From contig NZ_CP020477.1 of the NCBI RefSeq assembly GCF_002116695.1, positions 1,812,501-1,876,500 on the forward strand: a DNA stretch of 64,000 bases, in the 5' to 3' direction. Below, piece after piece: positions 1 through 13,593 of this stretch. Source of the stretch: Acidianus manzaensis. GTDB taxonomy: Archaea; Thermoproteota; Thermoprotei_A; Sulfolobales; Sulfolobaceae. The notes beneath the pieces were generated by a model. The model worked only from the letters and a program-made list of their open reading frames with translations. It was not told where the DNA came from and did not search any database. The position numbers and the translations under genes were made by a program. The first letter of the stretch is position 1. Each line of letters starts with the position of its first letter.

Positions 1-1
1 T

Positions 2-238
2 TAACTTTCTCATGCCTTTCTTATCAAATACTCCATAAGACCTAGCGTATAGTATTACATCTGCCTTTTCTACTTCTCTCTTAATTTGCGCTAATTCTCT
101 ATACATTCTATCTTGTTCATCTTTTCTTATTCCGTGTCCAGGATAGTATTTCATGTTAAATATCTTAACGTCATTGAATACAGTAAATATATCCTTAGGT
201 AAAGTTGGATTCTCTTCCGATACTATTAATGAGATCAT
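2..238 (-). CDS. Unknown protein, N-terminal 79 residues only (cut by window start)
   Basis: An open frame on the minus strand starts at an ATG at 236-238 and runs without a stop through base 2, so only the first 79 residues are visible. It begins [15 protein letters not shown] and contains a charged stretch with many Arg, Glu and Lys residues (about residues 37-60), followed by [17 protein letters not shown]. There is no signal peptide or membrane segment in the visible part. I do not recognise the family. It is divergent from the glycosyltransferase starting at 278, leaving about 40 bases for both promoters; a T-rich box at about 263-271 lies at the usual distance for this gene. The frame reads like real coding sequence (mixed charged and hydrophobic residues), but it is partial. 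Confidence 0.6.
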   Translation of the reverse strand, partial: MISLIVSEENPTLPKDIFTVFNDVKIFNMKYYPGHGIRKDEQDRMYRELAQIKREVEKADVILYARSYGVFDKKGMRKL

Positions 239-277
239 ACAAAAATAATAAACCTCTGCCCATTAAAAAAGAATCCA

Positions 278-1324
278 ATGAATATACTGTTCATAAATCA
301 CAGAGACTTATATCATCCACAAGCAGGTGGAGCAGAAGAAGTAATTTATCAAATAGGAAGGAGATTAGATAATGTTACGTGGTTATCAGAAAAGGTGAAA
401 GGAAGAAAAGATGAAGAAGTAATTGATAATATAAGAATAGTAAGAAGAGGAAATAAGTTTACATTGCATTTATTCGCACCTATTGAAGCAAAAAAATATG
501 ATATTGTTATAGATAGTGTAGCTCATGCTGTTCCTTTCTTTTCTTATTTAGTTAATAAAAAAGCAATAGCTTTAGTCCATCATGTTCATCAAGATGTTTT
601 GAAATTTGAGCTTAATCCTGCCATGGCAAATATAATAAAGTTAGCAGAAAGGAAAATAAAGAACTATAAATACATGATATCGGTTTCTAATACTACAAAA
701 AATGATTTAATTAAAAAGCTAGGGGTAGACGAATCTAAGATTACCGTAATATATAATGGTGTTGATCATGATAAATTTATGCCTGGTATAAAGAGTAATA
801 AACCAACAGTACTATGGTTAGGAAGATTAATGAAATATAAGAACCCGTTCGATATAATTGAAATAAAGCGAAGAGTAAAGAATAAAGTTAATTTTATTGT
901 AGCAGGAGGAGGAGAATTACAAGAAGAATTTTCAGAAATAGCTAGAAAGGAAGGAATCCAGTACCTAGGAAAAATTAGTGAAATCGAAAAAATTAAGGCA
1001 TACCAAAGAGCTTGGGTTATAGTTTCCACATCTTTTATAGAAGGATGGGGTATGACTATTGTTGAAGCTAATTCTTGTGGTACACCAGCAATAGCTTATA
1101 ATACAGGATCAATGCCAGAAATAATAAGGAATGGCTACAACGGGTTTACAGTAGGGTATAAAGATTTTGATGCTATGGCGAGTAAGATTGATTATATAAC
1201 TAGTAATGAAGATATAATGAAGGAATACTCAATAAATAGTTTGAATGAATCAAAAAAATATGATTGGAATAATACAGCTAAAGAATATGAAAGATATATA
1301 AATAAGATAAATCATGAAGACTAA
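278..1324 (+). CDS. Glycosyltransferase family 4 (GT-B fold)
   Basis: A 348-residue protein with the two Rossmann-like halves of a GT4 retaining glycosyltransferase, which moves a sugar from an NDP-sugar onto a lipid- or glycan-linked acceptor at the cytoplasmic face of the membrane. The N-terminal half has the acceptor-side GGAEE motif at residues 17-21. The C-terminal half starts at the WLGRL strand (about 180) and carries the E-x7-E nucleotide-sugar motif at E255 and E263, followed by [10 protein letters not shown]. No membrane segment is present. The length is typical. It is a monocistronic-looking gene between a divergent partial gene and a convergent membrane protein. A second GT4 lies at 6467-7732, so this end of the window is probably involved in S-layer or lipid glycan synthesis. 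Donor and acceptor cannot be told from sequence. Confidence 0.85.
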   Translation: MNILFINHRDLYHPQAGGAEEVIYQIGRRLDNVTWLSEKVKGRKDEEVIDNIRIVRRGNKFTLHLFAPIEAKKYDIVIDSVAHAVPFFSYLVNKKAIALVHHVHQDVLKFELNPAMANIIKLAERKIKNYKYMISVSNTTKNDLIKKLGVDESKITVIYNGVDHDKFMPGIKSNKPTVLWLGRLMKYKNPFDIIEIKRRVKNKVNFIVAGGGELQEEFSEIARKEGIQYLGKISEIEKIKAYQRAWVIVSTSFIEGWGMTIVEANSCGTPAIAYNTGSMPEIIRNGYNGFTVGYKDFDAMASKIDYITSNEDIMKEYSINSLNESKKYDWNNTAKEYERYINKINHED

Positions 1325-1331
1325 AAAAGTA

Positions 1332-1856
1332 TTACGCTCCTTCTAAATATAATGATACTTTATATCTTCTACCTTCCTTTACTATTTCATACTTTAATGT
1401 AAAACCATTGCATTTTCTAGTAACTACTACTTTATCTTCTCCGTAGAAAGAATATTGTGGATCACTACATCCATTTTCGTATGGTTTTATCTTTTCTTCT
1501 ATTTCTTCCTGATTTTTAGCGTAAAACTCTATCTTAGCTGAATTTTCTTCGGAAGAAAACCTTACTATATTAGAAGAGATAAAATATGCAGTAATTATAC
1601 TAATTACGCTACTAACACTACACAATATGACTGTTATTACAGGCAAGAAATTACCTAAAATTGGTATTTCTACTATTTTAACAAATAATAGAATATATAA
1701 TGCTGAAGCTATAATTGATGCAGTTGCAGATGAAATTATAGAGTGACTTATTTTTCTTTCAGCAAATCCTGATACTAATCCAGTTATTAATCCTCCAAGA
1801 AATGGAATCCACCACGTTAGCAGGGCTACTGGTATAGAATACTTAATACTTTGCAT
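1332..1856 (-). CDS. Small membrane protein, DUF5518-like
   Basis: A 174-residue protein with three or four hydrophobic segments in its N-terminal 100 residues (about 7-30, 40-62 and 68-95), rich in Gly/Ser in the first hairpin ([15 protein letters not shown]). A soluble C-terminal part of about 75 residues follows, containing two Cys (CSDPQ and RKCNG). The small-residue-rich hairpin pattern resembles DUF5518-type archaeal membrane proteins, but that is a resemblance only and no function is known. It is convergent with the upstream GT4, with 7 bases between the two stop codons, and it has a free 193-base region ahead of its start shared with the next divergent gene. Confidence 0.6.
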   Translation of the reverse strand: MQSIKYSIPVALLTWWIPFLGGLITGLVSGFAERKISHSIISSATASIIASALYILLFVKIVEIPILGNFLPVITVILCSVSSVISIITAYFISSNIVRFSSEENSAKIEFYAKNQEEIEEKIKPYENGCSDPQYSFYGEDKVVVTRKCNGFTLKYEIVKEGRRYKVSLYLEGA

Positions 1857-2049
1857 TACATGATACTATTTTAGTTATATAATTTAAGGCTTTTGCAGAT
1901 GTTATAATTTAAGTAAACTAGTAAGTGAATACATTTTGTTTTCATTATGTTTTTAAAAAGTTGTGATATGTAATAAATATTTTTATACTAAGCGATGTAA
2001 ATTCACTTTGCAAAAGCTTTATCTTGCAAGCTAGTATGTTAAATTAAGG

Positions 2050-3771
2050 ATGGATAAGAGACAAGCTTTTAGTACTAATATCTCTCAATTATTTATTTTA
2101 CTAGCAATACTAGTCTTCTCTAGTCCTAATTATCTTAGCATATTTCTTATTAGTCTTGACTTATCCTTCCTTGTTATTGCAGGAATATTGCTCTTTTTGA
2201 AATTGAATTTCGAATGGATGGATTATTTTATTGTAATAGAGATAATATCTTCTATAATAGTGTATTCTTTAATATTTCATTTTTATTCTTTATTTGTCGC
2301 AGTAATTCTTTCCATACTAGTAATTTTTGGTATGATAACGTATCTTCTACCTGAGATTTCATTGATAGTTTATATAATATCATTTATATTCTATTTTGTT
2401 AGATATTCCCATCCATTTTTTGGAACAGATGAAGTTATGATCGATTATTATTCAGCATATCTCTTTCTTCATGGTTTAAATCCATATAATCCAGCAAACA
2501 CTGCAAATGTATTTTCATTCTATAATGTATCTCCTATCTTAAAAGGTACGCCTTTGACTACAGGAGGTGTAGTAACAAATCTAAATTATCCATCCTTAGC
2601 TTTTTTAATTCAAGTTCCTGCGGTATTATTAAATGTTTCACCCGACTATACGTTAATTTCATTCTTTTTAGCTACTATTATATTATATTATATATTTTTA
2701 AGAAGATTAAATTCATTAAGTATTTTTCCATATTTTATGTCTGCTATATTTGCTAATTTAACCTATCTTTTCTATCCTCAAGGTGGAATTACTGATATAA
2801 TGTGGGTATTTTTTGTTTCATTCTCATTTTTTGTTAAAAACGTCAAGTTTAAGGGTATTCTATATGGTATTTCCGTAGCATTAAAACAAGTTCCCTTACT
2901 CTTATTTCCTTTTTATATAATTTATCTTTATAAGGAGAAACAAAGTGTATCTAAATTTTTACTCTATAGTATTCTTACATTTTTAGTATTTAATGGTTAT
3001 TTTATCTTTTTAAATTTTAAAGAATATATTCAAGATGTACTATATCCTATTACTGCTAATTTAATCGGAATTGGCTTCGGTCCATCAATAATTTCGTTTA
3101 ATGGACTATTTTACATTGATAGAATATACTTTACCTTATGTATGATCATTGTAGGTTTAGTAGAGATAATACTTTTTGTATTATATTATAAAAGATTTCA
3201 AAATACTTGGACTTCATTTCCATATTTTATTCTATTTATGGAATACAGAGTATTATGGAACTATCTAATGTACTGGCCATTTTTAAATTATATAGACAAA
3301 AGTCAAAGTAATTCCATCAAGACTAAATCTGAAAAAATACATATAGATAGAAATAAAATAGTAGGAATAACCATGCTTTCTATAGTAGTAATGTTTAGCC
3401 TAGCATTATACTTCCACTATAATTATACTTTTTATGAAGATTCTATAACAATAAAAATTATAAAAATTATTAAAAACAGTAATGGTTATATAGATAGTAT
3501 AATCTTAAATGTAAGTTATATTCCCAAAAATTCCAATTTACCTAAAGTTATTCATCCATATTTTAGAATATTTCTGAATAAGAATATGTCAGATGCTAAT
3601 GGGCTACTATGGAAATCAAATATAAGTAAATTAACTGCAGATAGTTGGAAAATAGTTAAGATATATTCACCAGTAAAAAACCTTGAATTTAAGCCTATAA
3701 TGTTTGAGATTCAGGCATATTATGGAAATCTCCAAGGAATATATATAGTCAACCCATCTCAAGTCTCTTAA
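2050..3771 (+). CDS. Polytopic membrane protein, GT-C/GT87-like glycosyltransferase
   Basis: A 573-residue protein with about ten membrane segments in its first 400 residues, one more near 430-450, then a C-terminal domain of about 120 residues likely outside the cell. The first extracytoplasmic loop has acidic residues, D127, E128 and D132 in [18 protein letters not shown], followed by NPYNP; such an acidic loop after an early membrane segment is the hallmark of GT-C enzymes that use polyprenyl-phosphate sugars. The ALKQVP segment is also typical of the GT87/DUF2029 group. The likely role is addition of a sugar to a lipid or protein acceptor outside the membrane. The exact family is an inference. 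It overlaps the convergent UPF0210 gene by 23 bases. The outside tail carries several N-x-S/T sequons. Confidence 0.65.
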   Translation: MDKRQAFSTNISQLFILLAILVFSSPNYLSIFLISLDLSFLVIAGILLFLKLNFEWMDYFIVIEIISSIIVYSLIFHFYSLFVAVILSILVIFGMITYLLPEISLIVYIISFIFYFVRYSHPFFGTDEVMIDYYSAYLFLHGLNPYNPANTANVFSFYNVSPILKGTPLTTGGVVTNLNYPSLAFLIQVPAVLLNVSPDYTLISFFLATIILYYIFLRRLNSLSIFPYFMSAIFANLTYLFYPQGGITDIMWVFFVSFSFFVKNVKFKGILYGISVALKQVPLLLFPFYIIYLYKEKQSVSKFLLYSILTFLVFNGYFIFLNFKEYIQDVLYPITANLIGIGFGPSIISFNGLFYIDRIYFTLCMIIVGLVEIILFVLYYKRFQNTWTSFPYFILFMEYRVLWNYLMYWPFLNYIDKSQSNSIKTKSEKIHIDRNKIVGITMLSIVVMFSLALYFHYNYTFYEDSITIKIIKIIKNSNGYIDSIILNVSYIPKNSNLPKVIHPYFRIFLNKNMSDANGLLWKSNISKLTADSWKIVKIYSPVKNLEFKPIMFEIQAYYGNLQGIYIVNPSQVS

Positions 3772-5083
3772 TAGTATTAGGTACAAATCCACCTAGATTA
3801 ACAAATTTTTCGACGTTTACTTCTTTTAATTTCATTACCACAACCTTACCTAAAAGACCGCCTAAATCAACATGGCTTCCAGGATCTAGATCTAATGGAA
3901 TAACTCTAACTCCTAAAATCTTATTTATAGTAATTCCCATTGCTAACACGTCCATAATTAAACCTACTACTTTATCTTTACCTTGTTTTTTACTTATTCC
4001 TACCATATCAATTCCACTATTGCAAACAGATGATAAAGCTAACAAAGTAAAGAAATCTATATATCCTTCAGAAGCTCTTTCTGACATTATAGCATCTTCA
4101 CTAACTGGAATAAACGCACTACTTAATCCTCCCACCGATGATGTAGCCATACTTCCTCCCTTCTTTATAGCGTCCATAAGTATCGCTAATGCCATTAGAC
4201 TTCCATGTCCACCCATTTTTTCAATTCCCATAGCCTCTATTATCCCTGCTACACTATCTTTTACCTTTGGAGAGGGAGCTAAAGATAAGTCTACTGAACC
4301 AAAGCTAACTTTCAATTCATTAGCAACGTTTTTTCCTATTAATTCTCCTAATCTAGTTATTTTGAAAGCAGATCTTTTAATTATATCATGAAGATCTTGA
4401 AAATTTTTAGGGTTATTTCTTCTTATAGCAGACTCTATTACTCCAGGTCCACTTACAGCTACAGAAATCATAGCTTCTGGCATTCCATTACCATGGTGTG
4501 CTGAGGGAACAAAAGGAGAATCTGGTGGCACATTAGCCATTATAGTAACTCTAGAGGAAGCTTCTGGCTTCATTTTAAATATCTGATCAGTAAAATATCT
4601 TACTCCATCAGTATTTATTCCAGACATAGTAGATGCAGCATTTATCATTCCAGTTATTCTTCTTGTAGAGTTCATAGTTTCGCTTAACGTATCAATAACT
4701 CTTTTAGAACCTTTTGTGAAACCTCTATCTACGAAGGCTGAATATCCACCTATATAATCTATATTATTTTTCTCAGCCATTTCGTCTAATTTTTTTGCTA
4801 TTTCCAATCCTTCAATTCCATCAATTTCTAGAAAATATTGAATAGGTGAAACAGCTATTCTTTTTGTAACAATTCTTACTCCTAATTTATCTTGAATCTT
4901 ATCTACAGTTGAGGAAAACCTAGAAAATAGACTATTTAAATTATCTAATTTTTCAATTATTTTATTTAAGTTATCAGATAAAGCAAAAAGCGTATTTACG
5001 CTTAGAGTAACTGATCTTATATCTAAATCCTCTTCACTAAGCATTCTAACTACTTCTACAATCTCATCAGCTGTATATTTCAT
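3749..5083 (-). CDS. UPF0210 (DUF711/PFL-like) family protein
   Basis: A 444-residue cytoplasmic protein of the UPF0210 family (DUF711), recognisable from segments such as [25 protein letters not shown] text around residues 145-160 ([15 protein letters not shown]), [12 protein letters not shown] and DLSLAPSP. The family is full length at 440-460 residues. Members are distantly related to glycyl-radical (PFL-like) folds by name only; no biochemical activity is established. The start ATG directly abuts the stop of the upstream ACT-domain gene (0 bases between), so the two are co-transcribed and probably co-translated. The same pair (UPF0210 with UPF0237 ACT protein) is found together in many bacteria, which suggests that the ACT protein senses a ligand for this one. 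The C-terminus overlaps the convergent membrane protein by 23 bases. Confidence 0.85.
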   Translation of the reverse strand: MKYTADEIVEVVRMLSEEDLDIRSVTLSVNTLFALSDNLNKIIEKLDNLNSLFSRFSSTVDKIQDKLGVRIVTKRIAVSPIQYFLEIDGIEGLEIAKKLDEMAEKNNIDYIGGYSAFVDRGFTKGSKRVIDTLSETMNSTRRITGMINAASTMSGINTDGVRYFTDQIFKMKPEASSRVTIMANVPPDSPFVPSAHHGNGMPEAMISVAVSGPGVIESAIRRNNPKNFQDLHDIIKRSAFKITRLGELIGKNVANELKVSFGSVDLSLAPSPKVKDSVAGIIEAMGIEKMGGHGSLMALAILMDAIKKGGSMATSSVGGLSSAFIPVSEDAIMSERASEGYIDFFTLLALSSVCNSGIDMVGISKKQGKDKVVGLIMDVLAMGITINKILGVRVIPLDLDPGSHVDLGGLLGKVVVMKLKEVNVEKFVNLGGFVPNTIKRLEMG

Positions 5084-5356
5084 TTATACCCTCTCCAAAT
5101 ATTTGAATACTTCTTCATGATAAACTAATATTTCGACTCCTAATTCCTTTCCTTTGGATTGTAATTCTTCTCTAAGCTTAGAAATATTTATTTTACTCTT
5201 AGAAATATCGACTATCATAATCATTGCAAAAATTCCTCTTAATACAGTCTGAGAGATATCTATAATATTTACATTATTTTCAGCTAACTTAGAAGATATT
5301 CCTGCAACAATTCCTGGCTTATCTGCTCCTACAACTACTATGACAGCGCTTTCCAT
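5084..5356 (-). CDS. ACT domain protein, UPF0237 type
   Basis: A 90-residue single ACT domain covering the whole protein: VIVVVGADKPGIVAGISSKL, then NNVNIIDISQTVLRGIFAMIM, the typical beta-alpha-beta-beta-alpha-beta pattern with the Gly-rich first turn. ACT domains bind small ligands, usually amino acids, and pair as dimers. I chose the ATG at 5354-5356 (MESAVIVVVG), because family members begin just before this strand and the A/T box at 5380-5387 then lies about 28 bases upstream, as expected for a leaderless message; an in-frame ATG at 5366-5368 would add four residues. It is the first gene of a two-gene operon with the UPF0210 gene and probably regulates or partners it. Confidence 0.85.
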   Translation of the reverse strand: MESAVIVVVGADKPGIVAGISSKLAENNVNIIDISQTVLRGIFAMIMIVDISKSKINISKLREELQSKGKELGVEILVYHEEVFKYLERV

Positions 5357-5525
5357 TGATAAATACATATAATAGAGTTTTTAATCTTTATCTATCTCTA
5401 TAATATGAAAAATAAATATATATTATAATATTATCGATAACTAATATATTTATTTTAAATATGTCTAAAGTAAATTTCATGATATCAGCAAAGTTATGTG
5501 TAGTTGATAGATTTTACACTAGAAA

Positions 5526-5951
5526 CTAAGCTTTACTGCTTACAACGTATAAAGATATTATTATTGGAGAAGAATATTCAGCCATTGGTGTCTTTATACT
5601 AATTATAGCCGACGATGTAGAATTAGGAAAAACAGTTATCGGCAAATGTGGAGCAGAAATTAAGATAAACGGAGAAGAAACTGTAATTCTAGTAATATTT
5701 ATACATAAAGCTTCATTATTATTTAGAATAGTAAGATTAAAATCTATTAGCTGACCGCCATGCGTAATAATTGTTGAATTAGATAGTGAAATATTAATAT
5801 TTTTACTTAATTCTAGATTATCTGATTTAATAATTATATTTTCACCTTCTATTTTTACTATATAAAAATAACCTGATGAATATAAATAATAAAGTAAACT
5901 AGTAATTATTAGCAATCCAATAACAAAAAATGATAATACTTTATGGTTCAT
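5526..5951 (-). CDS. Membrane-anchored extracellular protein, unknown
   Basis: A 141-residue protein from the ATG at 5949-5951 (a TTG just before it would add one residue). Residues about 7-28 form a single hydrophobic helix (FFVIGLLIITSLLYYLY) that is either a signal anchor or an uncleaved signal peptide. The rest, about 110 residues, is a beta-rich Asn/Ser/Ile-rich domain with at least five N-x-S/T sequons (NIS, NST, NLT, NIT, NST), fitting an N-glycosylated extracellular domain. The pattern of a hydrophobic strand, FNLTILNNNEAL, and VSSPFI resembles small immunoglobulin-like or CARDB-like modules, but I do not claim the family. It stands between the ACT gene and another small minus-strand gene, each with its own gap. 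Confidence 0.6.
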   Translation of the reverse strand: MNHKVLSFFVIGLLIITSLLYYLYSSGYFYIVKIEGENIIIKSDNLELSKNINISLSNSTIITHGGQLIDFNLTILNNNEALCINITRITVSSPFILISAPHLPITVFPNSTSSAIISIKTPMAEYSSPIIISLYVVSSKA

Positions 5952-5984
5952 CAAAAATAAGTATATAGTATAGATTTTAAAAGA

Positions 5985-6371
<387 letters not shown>

Positions 6372-6466
6372 ACTTAGTTACTTATACATAAAATAATAAA
6401 GTTTATTATCATAATACTTTCTTTCTATTGAGAATTAGAAAAATACAATAACATTATTATAGAAAC

Positions 6467-7732
6467 TTAGGAATTTACTACTTTTTTTAATTCATCTAAC
6501 TCATTTAACGCAACTTTTTCCCAGCTCGAGTGCTCATCAAGAAACTCCATAAGCTTTCTATCATTAATCATGTTTTGATATTCTTCTTTAGGTAATGAAA
6601 ATATTTTTTCTACTTCTTTTTTCATTTCATCTATATCGTTCTCTTTTACTAATTTTACAGCAGGTAATTTATCATAAACTTTCCTTATACCTGGAATTCT
6701 ATACGCCACTACTGGAGTTCCCATAGCAAGAGATTCTAAAATTACTAAAGAGAATGAGTCAGCATGAGAAGGATAAATTAAGACTTTAGCTTTAGATACT
6801 ATATCTTGTAACTTCTCATCATTTACAAACCCTAGGTATTCTACATTTTCATTCTTTTCTTTCATAAATCTCTTTTCTATTTTATTATCTGTAAATTTCC
6901 CCAATACTATGACCTTTCTGTTTAATTTTTTTGCTATCTTAGGAATTTCTAATACTCCTTTTGCTGGACTTAGTCTTGCATAGAAAACAGCATAATCTTC
7001 CTTATCTGTTTCTCTCAGCTTTAGTAATTTTTTATCAAACGCATTAGCTGGTCTTAGAACCTTAGTATATATATTTCTCATAAAAGGATATAATTGAGAT
7101 AGATCTTCAGACACAGAAAATGCAAATTTGACTCTTCCTTCACTTATCAATTCTTGCCATTTCCTTCTTCTAGGATTTGATCTAAAAAGCGAAATATATA
7201 AAGAGTAAAGAAATCCATCAAAACCAAGTGAAGAGTAAGCGTTATAAAAATGTTTAAAGTCGTCAAATAAACTACCAAAAAAATTTTCTATATGAACTAA
7301 GGCTCCTACATTATTATTTGCTGATATTTGAGATAAAAAATATACCATCTGAGGAAATTCTTGTTGAGCATAATAAATATCTGAATTTATTTTTCCAATT
7401 TTTTTGGTTATTCTATTGCTTATCCAATAATAAGTAAAATTACTATAAAGATCATATTCAACAGTATTATAATGTAATTTGATTTCTTTAAATAGCGATT
7501 TATCATTTAATATTTCATCAATTTTTTCTGGTATTGTCATTCCTAGAGATTTAATTTCTGAATACATTGACTTTCTAAATTTATCATCTACGGATGCTCT
7601 TTTCATATCTCCCAGTAATGGTACATAAAGTATTTCATCAACGTATTTTTTCCAATATTTTACTATTTCTCTGTTTCTTTTAACTCCTCCACTTCCAGCT
7701 TCAAGCATGTATGAATGTAATAAAATTCTCAC
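6467..7732 (-). CDS. Glycosyltransferase family 4
   Basis: A 421-residue GT4-type enzyme. The start is a GTG at 7730-7732. The N-terminal half opens MRILLHSYMLEAGSGGVKRNREI, where the GGVKR turn corresponds to the acceptor-side glycine loop. The C-terminal half begins near AVFYARLSPAKGVLEIPKIA and carries the sugar-nucleotide motif HADSFSLVILESLAMGTPVVAYRIPG, in which the first Glu of E-x7-E is replaced by Asp, a variation common in this family. It is a longer protein than the GT4 at 278-1324 because of an insertion in the N-terminal half. Likely cytoplasmic. The acceptor and sugar are unknown. It lies alone between a small unknown gene and an MFS carrier. Confidence 0.85.
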   Translation of the reverse strand: MRILLHSYMLEAGSGGVKRNREIVKYWKKYVDEILYVPLLGDMKRASVDDKFRKSMYSEIKSLGMTIPEKIDEILNDKSLFKEIKLHYNTVEYDLYSNFTYYWISNRITKKIGKINSDIYYAQQEFPQMVYFLSQISANNNVGALVHIENFFGSLFDDFKHFYNAYSSLGFDGFLYSLYISLFRSNPRRRKWQELISEGRVKFAFSVSEDLSQLYPFMRNIYTKVLRPANAFDKKLLKLRETDKEDYAVFYARLSPAKGVLEIPKIAKKLNRKVIVLGKFTDNKIEKRFMKEKNENVEYLGFVNDEKLQDIVSKAKVLIYPSHADSFSLVILESLAMGTPVVAYRIPGIRKVYDKLPAVKLVKENDIDEMKKEVEKIFSLPKEEYQNMINDRKLMEFLDEHSSWEKVALNELDELKKVVNS

Positions 7733-7808
7733 AATAGCATGATATCTTTATTGCAATAAAATTTTTCCGTTATATAAAAATGTCATGAAGTATATGGAAA
7801 ACTAGAAA

Positions 7809-8981
7809 TTATTTTATATTTAGCCTATTCTTATTTGTTTGATATAATCTTATCACAGAAATAAAGAAGGCTAAAGAAATAGGTTCTAATATAATAAATG
7901 AGCTCTTTATCCCAAAAATATTTACAATAGAAGATATTATTATTGGAACAAAAGATGTAAAACCCATCATAGTAGCAGAAAAATAACTATTAGCCATATT
8001 TCTTCTAGATTCTTTAAAACTTCTAGATATTGTAACTAAGGATAACGGATAAGTTAATCCATGAGGAATTCCTAAAACTATAAGAGACATAATATAAAAT
8101 GGCAGATCAGGTGAAATGAAAATTAGAAATAAACCTAAAATAGTTAATGATGACGAAATCAAAATTGGATTCCATAGATTCTTTGGAGTAAAGATAGTTA
8201 ACAATAATCTTCCAAGAAAAGAAGTAGCGAAGAAAACTCCAAATAATGCTGTAGCTAGAGAATAGGAAGCGTGAAAATAATCTACAGCATATATAGCACC
8301 AAAAGTAGTAATCATACCGAATGGCATAGAATATATTAACGTCAACATTATAGATAACTTAAATCCAGAATTATTCAATATTTCCTTAAATTTAGTCTCA
8401 GCTACATCTATTTTAGTATCTTCTTTTGGAAATTTTAATTTAAAAGAAAAAATAGCAACTAACAAGCTAAATATTGAGAAGAAAAGAAAAGCTTGAAATA
8501 AAGTATACTTCAGAAGTATAGCTGATTCGATCAAAGGACCTAAAATTAATGAAGTACTCAAAGTTAAAGTATATAATGATAACATACGTTCTCTAGTCTT
8601 CCTATCCTGAAAAAGACCTGCAGAAGTCATTATGTTTGGCATAATAATGCCCATAGAAAAACCTAGAAATGCACCAAAAAACCAAATATTCAAAGAATTT
8701 GCAAAATAGAATAAAGGAAATACAATTCCATATAAAACTGAAAATAAGATAAACATTCTTCTTCTTATTACTGATTCTAACCTAGAATTGAGAAAGCCTG
8801 AAGAAATAAAAGCAAATATAGCAGCAAATGAAGATACTAAACCTATTAATATATCAGAAAAATGGAAATCGTACCTAGCTATTAGAGGTACAGTAGTTAT
8901 AACCATATTATTCGAAGCTCTTAAGGCAAAAGTTATGGCAACAATTATTACAGCATAAAATATCGGAAATTTATTGTTCAT
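7809..8981 (-). CDS. Major facilitator superfamily transporter (12 TM)
   Basis: A 390-residue membrane protein with about twelve hydrophobic helices and the MFS pattern of two six-helix halves joined by a charged loop (KFPKEDTKIDVAETKFKEI, about residues 188-207). The first loop contains SSGFLNSRLESVIRRR, a degraded version of the GxLaDrxGrkr signature, and the second half begins FGMITTFGAIYAVDYF. The best overall likeness is to drug/sugar efflux type MFS proteins; the substrate is not predictable. The start ATG is followed directly by a lysine and the first helix. It is a single gene, with 76 bases to the GT4 downstream and a 425-base gene-poor stretch upstream. Confidence 0.8.
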   Translation of the reverse strand: MNNKFPIFYAVIIVAITFALRASNNMVITTVPLIARYDFHFSDILIGLVSSFAAIFAFISSGFLNSRLESVIRRRMFILFSVLYGIVFPLFYFANSLNIWFFGAFLGFSMGIIMPNIMTSAGLFQDRKTRERMLSLYTLTLSTSLILGPLIESAILLKYTLFQAFLFFSIFSLLVAIFSFKLKFPKEDTKIDVAETKFKEILNNSGFKLSIMLTLIYSMPFGMITTFGAIYAVDYFHASYSLATALFGVFFATSFLGRLLLTIFTPKNLWNPILISSSLTILGLFLIFISPDLPFYIMSLIVLGIPHGLTYPLSLVTISRSFKESRRNMANSYFSATMMGFTSFVPIIISSIVNIFGIKSSFIILEPISLAFFISVIRLYQTNKNRLNIK

Positions 8982-9406
8982 AGAAAAAGAAATACCGCTT
9001 TAAAGATATATCTTTATCTACAAACAGTAAGATGACATAATTATATTAAAATTCCAAAGTACCTTACACAATATAATAAGTAGTTATTAAGAAAAAATTC
9101 ATAAAAATTATAAATTTCATAAAAATACGAATTTATATGAGATATATTAATTTATTTAACTTTATAATATCAATAAAAGTTGCCTAGAAGTTATCCGGAA
9201 TTAATATCATGAATTTCTCTAGATTTATGTTTAAATTTAGTTTAATTTTTTCTTTTGTAAGTGATTAGTATATTTTTTATTTTTAGATAATAATGAATCG
9301 TAACTATTTTCTTTTAATACTACGTAAAAATTCTACAAAAGGCATTGTTGTTAATCACTTATAAATCAAAATTGGCAACCGTAAAGTTAAGAGTGGGGTT
9401 TTAGGA
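8982..9406. other. Gene-poor stretch beside the integrase remnant
   Basis: This 425-base, very A/T-rich stretch has no open frame above about 20 codons and no tRNA-like sequence. Its left end must contain the promoter of the minus-strand MFS gene. The rest lies on the provirus side of the integrase fragment, where an SSV-type element would have been, so it may be decayed viral DNA; nothing in it is recognisable as such. I looked for the second, partial copy of the tRNA 3' half (attR) in the sequence to the left and saw none. Confidence 0.4.
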
Positions 9407-9683
<277 letters not shown>

Positions 9684-9699
9684 TTTTACGTTATTTGAG

Positions 9700-9708
9700 T
9701 ATTTATAG
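9700..9708 (-). promoter_or_regulatory. TATA box of tRNA-Gly
   Basis: On the minus strand this reads CTATAAATA, a near-consensus archaeal TATA box centred about 28 bases before the 5' end of the tRNA. No other strong box lies nearer. Confidence 0.6.
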
Positions 9709-9745
9709 TTTATCTTATGTAATATCTTTCTCAATGTTTGGAAAG

Positions 9746-9777
<32 letters not shown>

Positions 9778-9795
9778 CTATACAGTTATTATGCA

Positions 9796-10350
<555 letters not shown>

Positions 10351-10401
10351 AAATTTTTTATACAATTTTTAGGAAAAATGAAAGATAAGTCGTATGAAGT
10401 C

Positions 10402-10653
10402 TTAATGTCTCGAATCTTTTAGTCTTATTATTAAATTTATTCCTTTAGCTATTGCTATTGGAATTATTATAATTACGAGTAAAGCTATTATACTTAAATT
10501 TAGTAAGAATCCTTCTAGTGAATAATCAGGTAATGTGAAGAGAAAGTAAAGAAATTGGTAAAGCCATGGGACAGACATTAGCCTACTAATGAATGAGATT
10601 AATAACAATATAGTTATTCCGGAATATTTGTTTAACAAGAATAAAATTTTCAT
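10402..10653 (-). CDS. Small two-helix membrane protein
   Basis: An 83-residue protein with a first hydrophobic segment at about residues 11-24, a short aromatic-rich region (PWLYQFLYFLFTLPDY) and a second strong segment at about 51-75 that includes the isoleucine-rich IIIIPIAIAKG. It ends with a basic/polar tail. No family is recognised. It lies between the convergent carbonic-anhydrase-like gene and the MDR gene upstream, 46 bases away, and could be on the same message as that one. Small membrane proteins like this are hard to verify from sequence alone. Confidence 0.45.
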   Translation of the reverse strand: MKILFLLNKYSGITILLLISFISRLMSVPWLYQFLYFLFTLPDYSLEGFLLNLSIIALLVIIIIPIAIAKGINLIIRLKDSRH

Positions 10654-10699
10654 CTATTTATGAAGTATCTGTTCTATAATAAAAATTTTTATGGTGGCT

Positions 10700-11635
<936 letters not shown>

Positions 11636-11791
11636 CTTAATGATAATATACAGTAAGCTATATAGAGTCTTTTATTTTTTCTCTTTTTAAGTAGTTCTTT
11701 TACAGTTTCAAATTAAAATAAGATGTAAAATATATTATTTAACTACTATATAATGCGAAATATTAAGGAAAAATATTTTAATTTATTCTTT

Positions 11792-12558
<767 letters not shown>

Positions 12559-12559
<1 letters not shown>

Positions 12560-13524
12560 TACCTGGTCGCCCTCCTTAACATAGCGTAGAATCTTTTAGC
12601 ATTAAATTCTTGATTATCTTCAAGGCTTCCTCCAGTTAGATTTAAGAATACTGTATCAAGGCTAGATTTGTTTATCTTTAATGATTTAATATTATTAGAT
12701 CCTACTGTATTTATTACATCTAATAGAACACTTTCAGCGTTTGAAACTCTTATAGTTATTTTTCCATCTTTTTTGATGGTTTTTCCTATTTGATCCAGTT
12801 TATCTATTGGTATTTCATCTTTCTTTATTTCTAATTCTATTACATCTCCTCCATATTTTTCTTTTAATTCATCTGGAGTACCAGTAGCTATAATTTTTCC
12901 CTTATTTATTATACTTATTCTATTGGATAATGCATCAGCTTCTTCCATGTAATGAGTAGTTAGAAGTATTGTGACTGAATAATCTCTATTTACTTCTCTA
13001 ATTAAATTCCATAATGACGCTCTAGTATTAACGTCTAAGCCAATTGTAGGTTCGTCCATAAAAATTACTTCTGGAGAATGAAGTAGTGCCATTGTTACTT
13101 CTAGTTTTTTCCTCATTCCAGTAGAGAATTTTCCTGCTTTTCTATCTTTGAATTCTTTAATCCCAAAGTAATTTAGCAGATCTAGAGCTCTATCTTTCCA
13201 ATCTTTTACTCCTAATAGTTTTGCTTGTATTTCAATATTTTCCCATGCAGACAATTCATCATCTACTATTACTTCTGATGAAATCCATCCAATTTTTTTC
13301 TTAGCTTCTCTAGGATTTTTATTTATACTTATGCCTGCAATTTCAGCATCTCCTTCTGTAATCGGAGTTAATCCTGTTAGCATCTTTATTGTAGTAGTTT
13401 TTCCTGCTCCGTTAGGTCCAAGAAAACCATAAATTTCTCCTTTTTCTATTTCAAAATTTATATGATCTACCGCAGTAAAGTCTCCGTATTTTTTAGTTAA
13501 ATTTCTAGCTATTACAACACTCAT
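12559..13524 (-). CDS. ABC transporter ATP-binding protein (DrrA-like)
   Basis: A 321-residue nucleotide-binding subunit. Walker A is GPNGAGKTT at residues 36-44, the signature is FSTGMRKKLEV, Walker B is VIFMDEPTIGLD and the switch histidine is in LLTTHYMEEAD. The C-terminal 90 residues form the extra domain seen in DrrA/NodI-type exporters. It pairs with the ABC-2 permease that follows with a one-base overlap. The gene for a surface-protein-like product starts 1 kb upstream on the same strand (13594-14571, 69 bases before this gene), so the three may be one transcript. Whether that protein is an ABC substrate or partner is unknown. Confidence 0.92.
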
Positions 13525-13593
13525 ATTAAACTAGTGAAGAAAACAAAGATATATCTTTTTTCTAGATAAGCTTTAGATTTTATTTTAAAAAAA

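Noticed and set aside
5461..5529. 22-codon ORF between the ACT gene and the exported protein
   Set aside because: Too short and without ribosome or promoter signals.
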